Origin: Piezodorus guildinii
Lineage: Eukaryota > Arthropoda > Insecta > Hemiptera > Pentatomidae
Direction: 5' to 3'
Assembly (NCBI GenBank): GCA_023052935.1
Contig: CM041298.1
Coordinates: 117,322,477 to 117,386,476, forward strand
DNA length: 64,000 bases
Part shown: one piece after another, positions 41,540 through 51,761 of the stretch
Numbering within the stretch: the first letter of the stretch is position 1
Layout of the letters: each line of letters starts with the position of its first letter
Position numbers and translations under genes: made by a program
The notes under the pieces: generated by a model
What the model was told of the DNA's origin: nothing
Database searches by the model: none
The model's input: the letters and a program-made list of their open reading frames with translations, nothing else

Positions 41540-42475
41540 TGATTGAACATTGGTGCGACAAATCGCGTATCAAAGTCAATTAATCCAAAAGTAAGCACGT
41601 CACCTTCACTCCCCGACGTAAATCCTGTCCACAAGTTCATTTTAACTCTATACCACTTCCCTGTTCCGACACAGTCCGGAATCTGGGTTTCCTACTACTT
41701 AAAAGACTGACCTGGAACCCACATACTCGTCTTAAAAGACAAGAGCTCAACAGAAGATACGGACAGTTAAATAGACTACTGAACAGAAAATCCCAACTTT
41801 CCGTTGGAAACAAACTATTAATTTACAAGACAATTCCCAAACCTATGTGAACCTACGGAATTGAACTATGGGGTAATACTAAATTTTCGAACATCAACGG
41901 ATCCAATCCTTTCAGTCCAAAGTCATTAGAACAATAGTCAATGCTCCCTATTATGTTACAAACAAGACGTTACATCATGACCTCAAGATCCCTTTTGTCC
42001 TTGATCTCATGCCATCCAAATTCTCAACTTTCCACCAGAAACTTACTCACGTCCCTAATCCCCTGGCACAATCCCTATCTAGTACCAACCATCCTTACAA
42101 CCCTCCTCGTAGGCTTAGGCGGCAGTGGCCGAGAGATCTATGTTAAATATGCTGCTAGAGTGCTGGCAATGGCCAACTTTTCCACTCATTCCTGAGAGTG
42201 TGTGGCCCTCACTCAGTCTCCACTGACTAGATTGGTGACGCGGCTGACTGAGAGGCGCTGGGATCTCCTGACATTGAATGTGGCCAAGATTATCATAATT
42301 TTATTATATTTTATTTATATTATTTTTTTCATTTGTTATTTAGGTTAACTTATTTTATTTTTTGCTTGTTTTACATTGTACATATGGAATGAATGAATGA
42401 ATTATTTTTGGTCTAATACTAATTGCCCAAGATAGTGGCAGATTGTATTATTTCTCAATAAAGCACTATTTAAAT
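41540..42475 (+). mobile_element. 5'-truncated jockey-type LINE (family B)
   Basis: Reads HWCDKSRIKVN.SKSKHVTF, FNSIPLPCSDTVRNLGFLLLKRLTWNPHTRLKRQELNRRYGQLNRLLNRKSQLSVGNKLL.. and, after a stop and frame changes, TYGIELWGNTKFSNIN, LTHVPNPLAQSLSSTNHPYNPPRR. The 3' UTR has CTGACTGAGAGGCGCTGGG and ends GCAGATTGTATTATTTCTCAATAAAG. The YADD core is missing. Confidence 0.85.
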
Positions 42476-42534
42476 AAAATTTTACAGAAATTAAATTCGT
42501 AAATAGGTATTTTTGTTTTCTCCTCATATGATAG

Positions 42535-43325
42535 GATATATATCTTTATTCACATCTGACAATCAGCAAATGTGCTGTACAAATTTGAGACCAGACATGT
42601 TAGGCATGGGGAAGGAAAGTGACCAGCAGCACCCCTTCCTAGGCTTTGATTTAGCAGAGGAGGTCTCTCATCCAGCTTCTCTTTAGCCTTCTTCTGACTG
42701 GCATTTCAGCTATTGACATATTGTTAATTAGTCTATTGTCGTGTCCGTTAAGTTTACTGTGAAAAGGAGAATAAATATTGCTTTATTGAGGAATAATACA
42801 ATCTGCCACTATCTTGGGCAATAAGTACCAGTGCTAAAAGAAGTCATTCATTCCATATTTACAAAGTAAAACAAAAAAAATAATAATAATAATTTAAAAA
42901 AATGAGTTAACCCAAATAACAAAAAAAAAATTATAATCTTGGTCAAATTCATACCTATATACAATATTTACATACTGCCCCTGGGAACTGCGAATCGAAC
43001 CTCAGTATCCAGAAATGGATACCGAGCCACGTAAGGAGTTCCCAGCGTCTCTCAGTCAGCCGTAAAACGAGAATAGAGTGTTCGTTTATGTTGCTCAACT
43101 GTTGGTTGTTGTAAGTAAATGCGTAGGTTTTGTTGTTCACGCACCAAGGAGCTGTCGTTATGAGTCTTAAAATTATTCATGGAAATGATTGTAGTTTTTG
43201 TATGTGAGTCTTTTTTTTGCTGAGCCATAAATACGTGAAGCGTGAGTGCCATATTGGTTTTAGTAGGTATGTGTATGTATTAAGTTTATATCTAATTTGC
43301 AATTTTGATGATTTAGTTTTAGATT
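42535..43325 (-). mobile_element. Jockey family C 3' part, split by jockey B
   Basis: 42535-42773 and 43076-43325 are one minus-strand element colinear with the copy at 61330-61890 (CGTGTCCGTTAAGTTTACT, CGAGAATAGAG, TAGTAGGTATGTGTATGTATTAAG). On minus it encodes a degraded jockey/I-like C-terminus (QQPTVEQH.RTLYSR, KLNGHDNRL, NNMS). The jockey B piece 42774-43063 interrupts it. Confidence 0.75.
42774..43063 (-). mobile_element. Jockey family B 3' fragment inside family C
   Basis: TTGCTTTATTGAGGAATAATACAATC to GTTCCCAGCGTCTCTCAGTCAGCCG, a 290-bp 3' UTR piece. AAAAGGAGAATA (42762-42773) and AAAACGAGAATA (43064-43075) are a 12-bp target duplication with one difference. Confidence 0.85.
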
Positions 43326-43855
43326 TCTTTTATCCTCTGACAAGACTAAAACGATAAGAAACTGCACGACGTTTTCGACTACTTCAACACTTACCAGACA
43401 AACGTTCAAACCTTCCGCTTAACTACAAAAGACTTATTTATATGACCATCATCAGACCGATATGGACTTACGGAGTAGAGCTATGGGGCTCTACTAAACC
43501 ATCGAACTCATCTCGTGTCCAATCCTTACAATCCAAAATCTTTCGTAAAATCCTTAATTCTCCTTATTTTGTCACGAATAAACTCATTCATAAAGACCTT
43601 AATCTTCCATATGTTGCTGACTTAGCCCGAATTAGATACCTTTCCTTCCATGACAAACTTCATTCTCACTCTAAACCTCTAGTTTCAATCCTTGCTTCCT
43701 CTTCGATTCCTGATAATCCTCCCAGGCGTCTAAAGAAAGATGGCTCCGAGACCATTACATATTTCATGTCATTTTCATCACATTTACATGATGTATATCT
43801 TTGTAAAGTTGTAAATATATATAAATATGTTAAAAAAAAGTTTTAGATTTTAGTT
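43326..43855 (+). mobile_element. 5'-truncated jockey-type LINE (family A)
   Basis: From ACTAAAACGATAAGAAACTGCACGACG to the A-rich end near 43850. It abuts the jockey C copy; no duplication was resolved. Confidence 0.8.
43442..43846 (+). pseudogene. Jockey ORF2 C-terminal domain
   Basis: A 134-residue open frame: MTIIRPIWTYGVELWGSTKPSNSSRVQ, SKIFRKILNSPYFVTNKLIHKDLNLPYVADLARIRYLSFHDKLHSHSKPLVSILASSSIPDNPPRRLKKDG. A small deletion at KKDG replaces the usual KRRWPRDLL end, so the last ~30 residues are out of family frame. The RT core is missing; this is the tail of a truncated insertion. Confidence 0.8.
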
Positions 43856-44412
43856 CTTGAATAGGATGATTTCGCTAGTAAACCAATTTTTCATGATAGG
43901 TGAAGATCTTATACCAAGAGAGTTTTCCAATAAATTTTCAGAAATTTATTATAATTTAGAACCTCTCAGCTGATTTATGAGGAGTAAGTTGCCAGTCTTG
44001 TTCTTTTCTGCCTTCTCCAAAGAAAGAAGATAGCGACTAACAGTACCTTTCGCCACACCACAATCCCTAGAAAGTTCGCGAGCACTTGTGATATTTGACT
44101 TAACAGCTTCCTCTCAAAACTAGTCCGGTACAATTAGCTCTGAAAAAAGGTGGGAAAATTTTGATTTTTAGATAAGATTGAAAATCCATGTTTTCACACT
44201 CGCTATTCCTGCATATTTAAAAAAACGCTTACAAAAATATATAAAGAAAACAGGTTTTTTTTTAAAAGTTTTTCTTTAATAACTCGTTTTCAGTACATTT
44301 AATGAAAAACATTGTATTCAATGATAATTATCCAATTAATTCAATGCAAATAATGTACTTAATATACCTAAGTAATAGGAATCGATCACAAAGGTTCATT
44401 ATTATAAACTAA
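43856..44412. other. Unassigned; possible HTH relic on minus at 43966-44115
   Basis: On minus, 44115-43990 reads EEAVKSNITSARELSRDCGVAKGTVSRYLLSLEKAEK. It has the shape of a CENP-B/pogo-type helix-turn-helix from a transposase. There is a stop just before and stops after. No terminal repeats were found around it. Confidence 0.25.
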
Positions 44413-45717
44413 TACCTTCCTTGCAACCTACGCTGATGACACAGCTATCCTATCCTCCCACTTAGATACCGAAATTACATCCAAAGGCCTCAAATCGCAC
44501 CTTGTTAAATTGAAGACTGGTGTAACAAGTGGAGAATCAAAGTCAATCAATCCAAATTCAAACATGTCACCTTCACCCCTCCAGTTCTCTTTAACTCCAT
44601 TCCGCTCCCTTTCTCTGACACAGTCCGGTGTCTTGGCTTTCTTATAGACAAAAGAATAACTTGAAACCCAAATACTAGACATAAACGACAAGAACTTAAT
44701 CGAAGATTTGGCCAATTATACAGACTACTGAACAGAAATTCTAAGCTATCTATCGAAAACAAACTGCTAATATGAGACGTTGATTTCCAAAAGGTACTAT
44801 ATCCATTCTAGGAAAATCTACAGGAAGCGCCAAAATCTCTCGTTATCATATTATTAAACCTGCTAATTTGATTCTTTTCGCATTGAAATATAGAATTTTT
44901 TTTTATACTATATTAATAAAACCATTTTAAAGCTATGAAAAGAAATGTTTTAGTATGATTTAGAACAAAATTAAATGTGTAATTAGTACCTTAAGAAATC
45001 AATACCATTTCTAAATCGCGTTATTAAAGGACTTGAGTGTTCATTAGATACAATCCAATTTATGATTCAGATAAAACTAAATGAGGAGAATATAAATATG
45101 TCAAAATATCAATTTCGTAAAAAATGTCCTTTAGTACCTTTTGGAAATCAACGTCTCATATACAAGACTGAAACTTATTTGAACCTAAGGACTTGAAATG
45201 TGGGGGACAGCAAAATTTTCTAACATCAAACGCATTCAATCCTTCCAATCCAAAGTCCTCCGAACATTAGTTAATGCTCCGTATTATGTCTCCTACCTTA
45301 CCTTACACCGCGACCTAAATATTCCATATATTTTAGTCCTTATAATATCAAAATTCTCTAAATTCCATCAGAGCCTTATCCATAAGCCCAATCCCCTAGC
45401 TCAATCCCTATCCAGCTCCACACATCCTTACTATCCCCCTAGAAGGTTGAATCGGCAGTGGCCTCGAGATCTTTTGTAAACATGTAATTAGAGTTCTAGC
45501 ATGGTTTAGATTCTGTATGGTTGAAAACTGTTTATAGTTATGAGTGACTTTTGTACATATTCATCTTTATTCTTTTTTGTATATATGTATATTTTATTAT
45601 TATTTTATAAATTTATTGTTTTGTATATATTGTGTAAATGTAGTACTTGATCACTATTAAAAATGTCCTAATTAGGACAGATTGTTATATAACTCAACAA
45701 ATGTTGTTTCTAAAAAA
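44413..45717 (+). mobile_element. 5'-truncated jockey-type LINE (family I), split by a MITE
   Basis: 44413-44772 encodes LATYADDTAIL (YADD ~44428), then the WCNKWRIKVNQSK and ETQILDINDKNLIEDLANYTDY-like thumb in broken frames. 45161-45717 continues TYLNLRT, MWGTAKFSNIKRIQSFQSKVLRTLVNAPYYVS, LHRDLNIPYI, NPLAQSLSSSTHPYYPPRRLNRQWPRDLL and the 3' UTR ...GGACAGATTGTTATATAACTCAAC ending in an A-run. The 386-bp MITE lies between. Confidence 0.8.
44773..45158. mobile_element. MITE, TA target duplication, >=27-bp inverted repeats
   Basis: Ends TGAGACGTTGATTTCCAAAA (then GGTACTA) in perfect inverted orientation, flanked by TA at 44771-44772 and 45159-45160. Removing it restores the jockey text CTAATATACAAGACTG, as in the uninterrupted B copy (TTAATTTACAAGAC). 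No coding capacity. Other copies: 55773-56183 (complete, old) and 8865-8995. TA duplication suggests mobilisation by a Tc1/mariner-type transposase. Confidence 0.9.
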
Positions 45718-45719
45718 AA

Positions 45720-46548
45720 ACCTGGTGCGGGCAACACACGACTTTCACTTACCTCCATTTTTAAAATCATTAAAAGAACTTTCAAATACAGTTAGAGATA
45801 AAAAAAATCTGGTGCAGGCAACACACGACTTTCACTTACCTCCATTTTTAAAATCAATGAAAGAATTTTTAATAACAGTGATAAAAATATGTGAAACTAT
45901 TAAAGAATTAATTGAATTAAATTTCTATAGAAACATGTTTTATTAAAAAATATATTATATTATTATCTAAAACAATCACTTATTTTTATTGTATTTTTAT
46001 CACACTCTATTAACTTTTACAAGCTCTTGTGTATTAGATAATATTTTTTTCTAAAATCTTTAGCTTTCCAATGGTAAGTAATATTACTGTTGTTACGAAC
46101 AAAAACGAAAAATTGCACTAAAAAAATATATTTTTTTTTGTTTTCTCCTTTAGTTGCTATTATAATTTGCTCAACTTGCATATTTAGCTGTTATTTATCA
46201 ATGCTAACTAGATAATATGGTTATTTTTATAAAAAATACAAAATCAAAGGTACTTTAGAAGAAGAAAATTTAAAATACCGGCATTTAAGACCTGTCAGAC
46301 TATTTTTATCAGAATAAAACCTACATGATATTAACATACATTAAATTTTACATCGATTTAGCGAGTTTAATCATAACCGTCGGCACCGTTTTCGAGAAAA
46401 TCTAAAAAAAGGTGAAAATGCATGGTATAAAGTGGCTCTTCTGGTAAGCTCATTTTGATGAAATAGGTTTTGTAACGTCTCAGGCATATGTTTGTCTTAA
46501 ATATGAAATTTCAGTTTCATAGCACTTTTCGTTTCCGCCCGTGAGGTA

Positions 46549-46598
<50 letters not shown>

Positions 46599-46743
46599 AG
46601 ACTTTTTTTGCGGGACTTGGTTATTTCAAGTTCGGATCTTCTACCATTGTTTTTTGGACCTAGGGGACCCTAAAACGTGTATTTCCGTTGAAAATGTTCA
46701 CGATCGCAATATTTCCCTTACTATGTATAGTAAGTGAAAGTAA
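45720..46743 (+). repeat. R-family element with doubled 5' terminus
   Basis: 45720-45806 is an 87-bp 5' end (CCTGGTGCGGGCAACACACG..., ACTTTCACTTACCTCCATTT). It is followed at once by a second 5' end and the full element to TAGTAAGTGAAAG at 46743. A long AC run lies at 46549-46597. The two 5' ends are almost identical. Confidence 0.8.
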
Positions 46744-47252
46744 TAATACGTGAAACTATTAAAGAATTAATTAAATTGAATTTATATAGAAACATGTATT
46801 TTATTAAAAAATCTATTTTATTATTATCTAATATCTTATTTTACTTCTCTATCACTTCTATTAACTTTTAAATGCTTGAGTATAAGATTATATTTTTTTC
46901 TATAATCTTTAGCTTTCCAACGGTGTATCATACATGTATATTACTGCTCTAATGTTCAAAAACAAAAAATTGCATTAAAATTTTTGTTTTCAGTTTTTTC
47001 TTTTGGTTGGTTTTTAAATTCGCACAACTTACAGATTTACCTGTTTTTCAACAGTGGTAACAAGATTTTTTTTTTTTTCAATTCAATCAACAAAATTCTA
47101 AAATACAACAAATCAACACACAGACATTTTTGCGGGACTTGGTTACTTGGGCTCAGGGGACACTAAAATGTGTATTTCCGTTGAAAACTGGAATTCGAAG
47201 ATTTTCACGATCGCAATACTTTCCCGAACTATATATAGTAAGTGAAAGTAAA
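46744..47252 (+). repeat. R-family element joined head-to-tail to the previous one
   Basis: Starts in the internal GTGAAACTATTAAAGAATTA block immediately after the previous hairpin end, and runs (with an internal deletion around 47095) to ATATATAGTAAGTGAAAGT. With 45720-46743 it forms a tandem of two 3' ends and three 5' parts. Confidence 0.75.
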
Positions 47253-47740
47253 AAATATATAAATAATTAATTAAAATGTTTCTAACCTGGAAACTATCCT
47301 TAAATTTTCGATCAGAGCAACAGTAGATCTAGAGCTTATAAAATTGAAGATGAAACAAAGCATACACAATGAAAGTTACAGACCCCCAGCCAAAGGATAT
47401 ATGTATGTCAAAAAATAAAGTTTTAAAAAATTATTTCATATAGATCTACTTTTGATGACCCAAACAATATTCAGATATGATAAAGCCTGGACTGAAACAT
47501 ATTTTCTGAAAGTTGTTCCTCGCCTGCTCATAGCTGTTAATGAGTTTGTAACCAGTTAGTGACTTAAATCACGTAGCGGGCGAAACTAACTAAACGCTTT
47601 TCCTCCTTTATTACATATGAGGCCTTTAATTTCTGAATAACATTACAAAATGAATTTCCGTCTTCTTTATAGAAGTTGTTTTTTATGTTTAAATAGATAA
47701 TTAAAAAAAAAATGAAATAGAAATAAATTTTTGGTAATAA
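47253..47740. other. Unassigned
   Basis: No recognisable gene or repeat before the minisatellite. Confidence 0.35.
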
Positions 47741-48680
47741 CACTGCCTGTCGGGTCAGTTAGCTTGTTCTTTGGTCATAGTTAAGACAGGACACTGCCTG
47801 TCGGGTCAGTTAGCTTGTTCTTTGGTCATAGTTAAGACAGGACACTGCCTGTCGGGTCAGTTAGCTTGTTCTTTGGTCATAGTTAAGACAGGACACTGCC
47901 TGTCGGGTCAGTTAGCTTGTTCTTTGGTCATAGTTAAGACAGGACACTGCCTGTCGGGTCAGTTAGCTTGTTCTTTGGTCATAGTTAAGACAGGACACTG
48001 CCTGTCGGGTCAGTTAGCTTGTTCTTTGGTCATAGTTAAGACAGGACACTGCCTGTCGGGTCAGTTAGCTTGTTCTTTGGTCATAGTTAAGACAGGACAC
48101 TGCCTGTCGGGTCAGTTAGCTTGTTCTTTGGTCATAGTTAAGACAGGACACTGCCTGTCGGGTCAGTTAGCTAGTTCTTTGGTCATAGTTAAGACAGGAC
48201 ACTGCCTGTCGGGTCAGTTAGCTTGTTCTTTGGTCATGGTTAAGACAGGACACTGCCTGTCGGGTCAGTTAGCTTGTTCTTTGGTCATAGTTAAGACAGG
48301 ACACTGCCTGTCGGGTCAGTTAGCTTGTTCTTTGGTCATAGTTAAGACAGGACACTGCCTGTCGGGTCAGTTAGCTTGTTCTTTGGTCATAGTTAAGACA
48401 GGACACTGCCTGTCGGGTCAGTTAGCTAGTTCTTTGGTCATAGTTAAGACAGGACACTGCCTGTCGGGTCAGTTAGCTTGTTCTTTGGTCATGGTTAAGA
48501 CAGGACACTGCCTGTCGGGTCAGTTAGCTTGTTCTTTGGTCATAGTTAAGACAGGACACTGCCTGTCGGGTCAGTTAGCTTGTTCTTTGGTCATAGTTAA
48601 GACAGGACACTGCCTGTCGGGTCAGTTAGCTTGTTCTTTGGTCATAGTTAAGACAGGACACTGCCTGTCGGGTCAGTTAG
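47741..48680. repeat. 51-bp minisatellite, ~18.4 copies
   Basis: Unit: CACTGCCTGTCGGGTCAGTT, AGCTTGTTCTTTGGTCATAG, TTAAGACAGGA. Each unit can fold GACAGG-ACACTG-CCTGTC. Units are nearly identical. Two variants, GCTAGTTC (48169 and 48424) and CATGGTT (48235 and 48490), each recur at exactly 255 bp, so five units were duplicated as a block. One frame is open for 308 codons as 17-residue repeats only because 51 is divisible by 3; no start context, motif or signal supports a gene. Confidence 0.95.
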
Positions 48681-49041
48681 ATATCTTATTAATATAATAC
48701 TGTAAACGTTGGCTGCATATGTTTTTTATTCTTTTAAGACGTAGGTCAAGAATTGAATTATTTTTACTTTCACTAACCTATATATGAAATATATAGTAAG
48801 GGAAAGTATAGCGATCGTGAAAATTTTCTAATTTTAGTTTTCAACGGAAATACATCTTTAAGGATCCCTTGAGTCCTTATAACCATTTCGCTTAAAAAGG
48901 TCTGTGTCCGTGTGTGTGGAAGTCTAGGGTGAAAACGGGGTGTCAAGAAAAACTAAAATTTTATATTTAGGAAAAAAATACGCCTGATGTGTGCCAGCAA
49001 CTTTTTCACCGAAATCATCTGACTGGATGTGCTACTTTATA

Positions 49042-49919
49042 ATGGATTGTTTCACATAAAATGTTATAGTTTCTGAAATACATAAAGGATTTTGCAGGTC
49101 TCTGTTATTTTCTTCCGAATGTTTACATATTTAAAGTAAACAGTTATTAATCCTCTAACGTTGTATTATAAACATTAGCTTCCCAATCAATTACCCCCAC
49201 TTTTTAGTATACCTCCAAATATGAACATGGAAACACGCGATTTTCGAGTAATATTTTTGTACGAGTTTAAACTCGGCCATACAGCAGCTGAGGCCGCTAG
49301 AAATATTTGCGAGACGTTTGGGAAAGGGAGTTTTAATGAACGGACCATTCGCCGTTGGTTTGCTATGTTTTCAGCTGGGGATACCGACTTAGAAAACTTG
49401 CCCCGAGGAAGACCTCCTTCCGTAATAGACAACGATGTCCTCAAACATACAGCAGAAGGAAACCTCTACCAAACAGTTAAAGGACTCCCAGCACAACAAA
49501 ATGCAAGTGCATCTACCGTTTCCAGACATTCAAAGTGTATTGGGAAAGTAAAAAAGCTCGATACATGGGTACCATGATCTCACTGAGCGGCAGCAAGACC
49601 CCATGTTTCAAAACATACCGTGCAAAAATTGAAAGAACTGGGCTACGAAGTTCTTCCGCAACCACCATATTCTCCCGGCTTGTCTCCAACAGATTATCAC
49701 CTGTTCAGGATGATCAAGTGAAAAGTGCGTTTTCAAATTTTGTTTCACTTCAAAGCTCAGAGTTTTTCAGTTCGGGGATAAAAAAGCTGGTTGGGGTCTC
49801 GTTGGGAAAAATGTTAAAAAGAAGGTAAATACTTCGAATAAAATTATCTTGTTTTCATATCGTATTTTTAATAAAAATCCTTTACCTTGAAAACGGACGT
49901 TTCATGTGACACAACCCAA
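49042..49919 (+). mobile_element. Internally deleted mariner inside R
   Basis: 878 bp. Left end ATGGATTGTTTCACATAAAA; right end, read inward, TTGGGTTGTGTCACATGAAA. TA is duplicated at 49040-49041 and 49920-49921. Removal of the element plus one TA restores the R sequence. Different from the mariner at 2964. Confidence 0.9.
49221..49826 (+). pseudogene. Mariner transposase relic
   Basis: 49221-49577 gives 118 residues: METRDFRVIFLYEFKLGHTAAEAARNICETFGKGSFNERTIRRWFAMFSAGD, RGRPPSVIDNDVLK, SASTVSRHSKCIGKVKKLDTWVP, which is both helix-turn-helix motifs. After a frameshift HDLTERQQDPMFQ follows. A deletion then removes the region with the first two catalytic Asp, joining to LGYEVLPQPPYSPGLSPTDYHLF and a broken C-terminus. 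The mellifera/cecropia-like look is an impression only. Confidence 0.85.
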
Positions 49920-50094
49920 TACAATGCATTTTGCACCTTTTACGATTTTCTCTAAAACGGCTTTAACGATTTTTATTGAACTCATATCGGTGTAAAAGTT
50001 AAAGGATTTTATATAATGTAGTTCAATTCTGATTGAAATAGTATTACAGGGCTTAAATACTGATATTTTTAATTTTCTTCCTCTAAAGTACCTG

Positions 50095-50190
50095 CTGGGC
50101 ACTTTTCTTCCCCATGCCTACCATGTCTGATCTCACATTTGTACAGGACGTTTGTCAGACATCCAAATCATCTACGAAGACTTTTTATAC
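50095..50190 (+). mobile_element. Jockey family C 3' scrap
   Basis: TGCTGGGCACTTTTCTTCCCCATGCCTACCAT, TCTGATCTCA, ACAGGACGTTTG and GAAGACTTTT match the 3' end of the copy at 61330-61890. Confidence 0.6.
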
Positions 50191-50796
50191 AGAACTAGGT
50201 ATATTATTTTCAGAATAATACATTAAATAAACAACAATAGTAACATAGTTTATCGGATCCTCGTTCAAGTTTTATTTTTTACTCAATTTTTTTTAAACAA
50301 GTTTGTGATTTTTTTAAATTAAGGTGCAATACCACATTGAATAAAGTTACAATGCAGTAATGATAAATTGGGAATTAAAAGATATTTTTAAGGACATTAT
50401 TATTTTATTGCATATAGTTTACTATAGTTATATCAAAAGTATCACTGAGATTACAATCATGAAATGTGAACAATGAAGGCACCACCGTGTTAAATGATTT
50501 GGTTACATCATGTTAAGATCGATTAAATAAATAGCATTACATAACTCTGAGGAGTTGAATGTTGTATTTTAATGTTCAACGTTGTAATCTATTGCATATT
50601 GTTGGTTTTAATTATTAATTTATTTTGTAAATGAGTGATTTAAAAAAAATATTCGAAGACCTCTACGAAAATACGTTTTTATTCTGTAATTGTCTGAGAT
50701 TTACAAATTTACACAAATTTGCTGAAATTATCTAGCGAAAAATATTGAATTATCTTGGCAGGATTATGGAAAATGCAATTTTTATGATGACCCTAA
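50191..50796. other. Unassigned
   Basis: AT-rich with no recognisable gene or repeat. Confidence 0.35.
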
Positions 50797-50810
50797 AAGG
50801 TCCAAGTAAT

Positions 50811-51026
50811 TGTTTATTTATTTAACGTCACTTCATGCTACTGTGGCTAATAGGATGATTCTACAGTGGGAGTCCTAAATTTTGCCTATTCAGGTTTAAT
50901 TAGGATAGGGATCTTTAACGAGTACCTGACATTGCGCAGGCTTGGACCCACCATTATAAGTCCTCCGAGGAATAGCATGATAACGGATTTTTTATTCCCA
51001 TTAAAAAATCGTAGGACCACCTTCAG
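50811..51026 (-). mobile_element. SINE-2 with 14-bp target duplication
   Basis: Flanked by AAGGTCCAAGTAAT at 50797-50810 and 51027-51040. The tail TTGTTTATTTATTTAA is at the left, the body GATCTTTAACGAGTACCTGACATTGCGCAGG is present, and the tRNA-like head is truncated. 51041-51235 is unassigned. Confidence 0.9.
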
Positions 51027-51319
51027 AAGGTCCAAGTAATCATTTGTGCTTTAAAAAAAGTTTGTAAGAAATAATACTGTCTGGAGTGTCTGAATTTACT
51101 GTTCCAAGGTAGACATTTTTTGTTATACGTTTGTCAGGTCCTTGCCAGTGCATTATTCTATTTGTCCTAGATTTTATCGCAATTTTTTCTAACCAAATTC
51201 CTCTCTAATATTTAAATTCTTTAACATTTTATTTCCTAGTACAGATGTGTTTGTCGGAAACATTCCATAAAGTTAGAATCGCTCATAATTACTCCGAGAA
51301 ATTCGAGGTGTGATCGGGT

Positions 51320-51700
51320 TTGAAACAGGGTGACTCCCTCTCACCTGTTTTATTTAATATAGCTTTAGAATATGTCATAGAAAAAGTGACGTGTACCGAG
51401 AAAGGTTTAAATATGGGTGACAAGATTCCGGTTTTGGGGTATGGCGATGATTTGGTACTGCTAGGTAAAGACACGGAAACCATTCAACTAAATACAAGTG
51501 TGTTAATAAAAACCGGTAAACAAATAGGTCTCGAAATAAATACCGACAAGACGAAATATATGATTAGTAGTAGAAACGGTGGCGATCTTGGTGATATTGG
51601 TATATCAGGGTATACTTTTGAACAAGTAGAGAAATTCAAGTACTTAGGTTCAATGATAATAATAATAATAGGCTTACCGAACCCGAAGATACATCTTTAA
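51320..51700 (+). pseudogene. LINE family E reverse transcriptase fragment
   Basis: Open for 126 codons; after residue ~112 it runs into the inserted element (IIIIIGLPNPK is the reversed 3' tail of the second E copy, not protein). YGDD replaces YADD at ~residue 35. Confidence 0.8.
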
Positions 51701-51761
51701 ACCTAAATACTCCACAAAATTTCAACAAAAGGCTAAACCAACCTTACCACTAGCAGAAAGA

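Larger units (their letters stand above)
48766..50094 (-). repeat. R-family element split by a mariner
   Basis: Starts ACTTTCACTAACCTATATATGA with hairpin. The host text ...TGTGCTACTTTA is interrupted at 49042 and resumes at 49920 with TACAATGCATTTTGCACC, exactly the uninterrupted R order. It ends at the CCTCTAAAGTACC block, where a jockey C scrap begins. Confidence 0.8.

Noticed and set aside
45720..45840. CRISPR-like direct repeats
   Set aside because: Only two ~87-bp ends of the R family; no spacers, no cas genes, eukaryotic context.
47771..48697. 308-codon open frame made of 17-residue repeats
   Set aside because: The unit is 51 bp, so any stop-free frame of one unit stays open through the array. 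There is no start context, no domain, and the variants are explained by block duplication of DNA.
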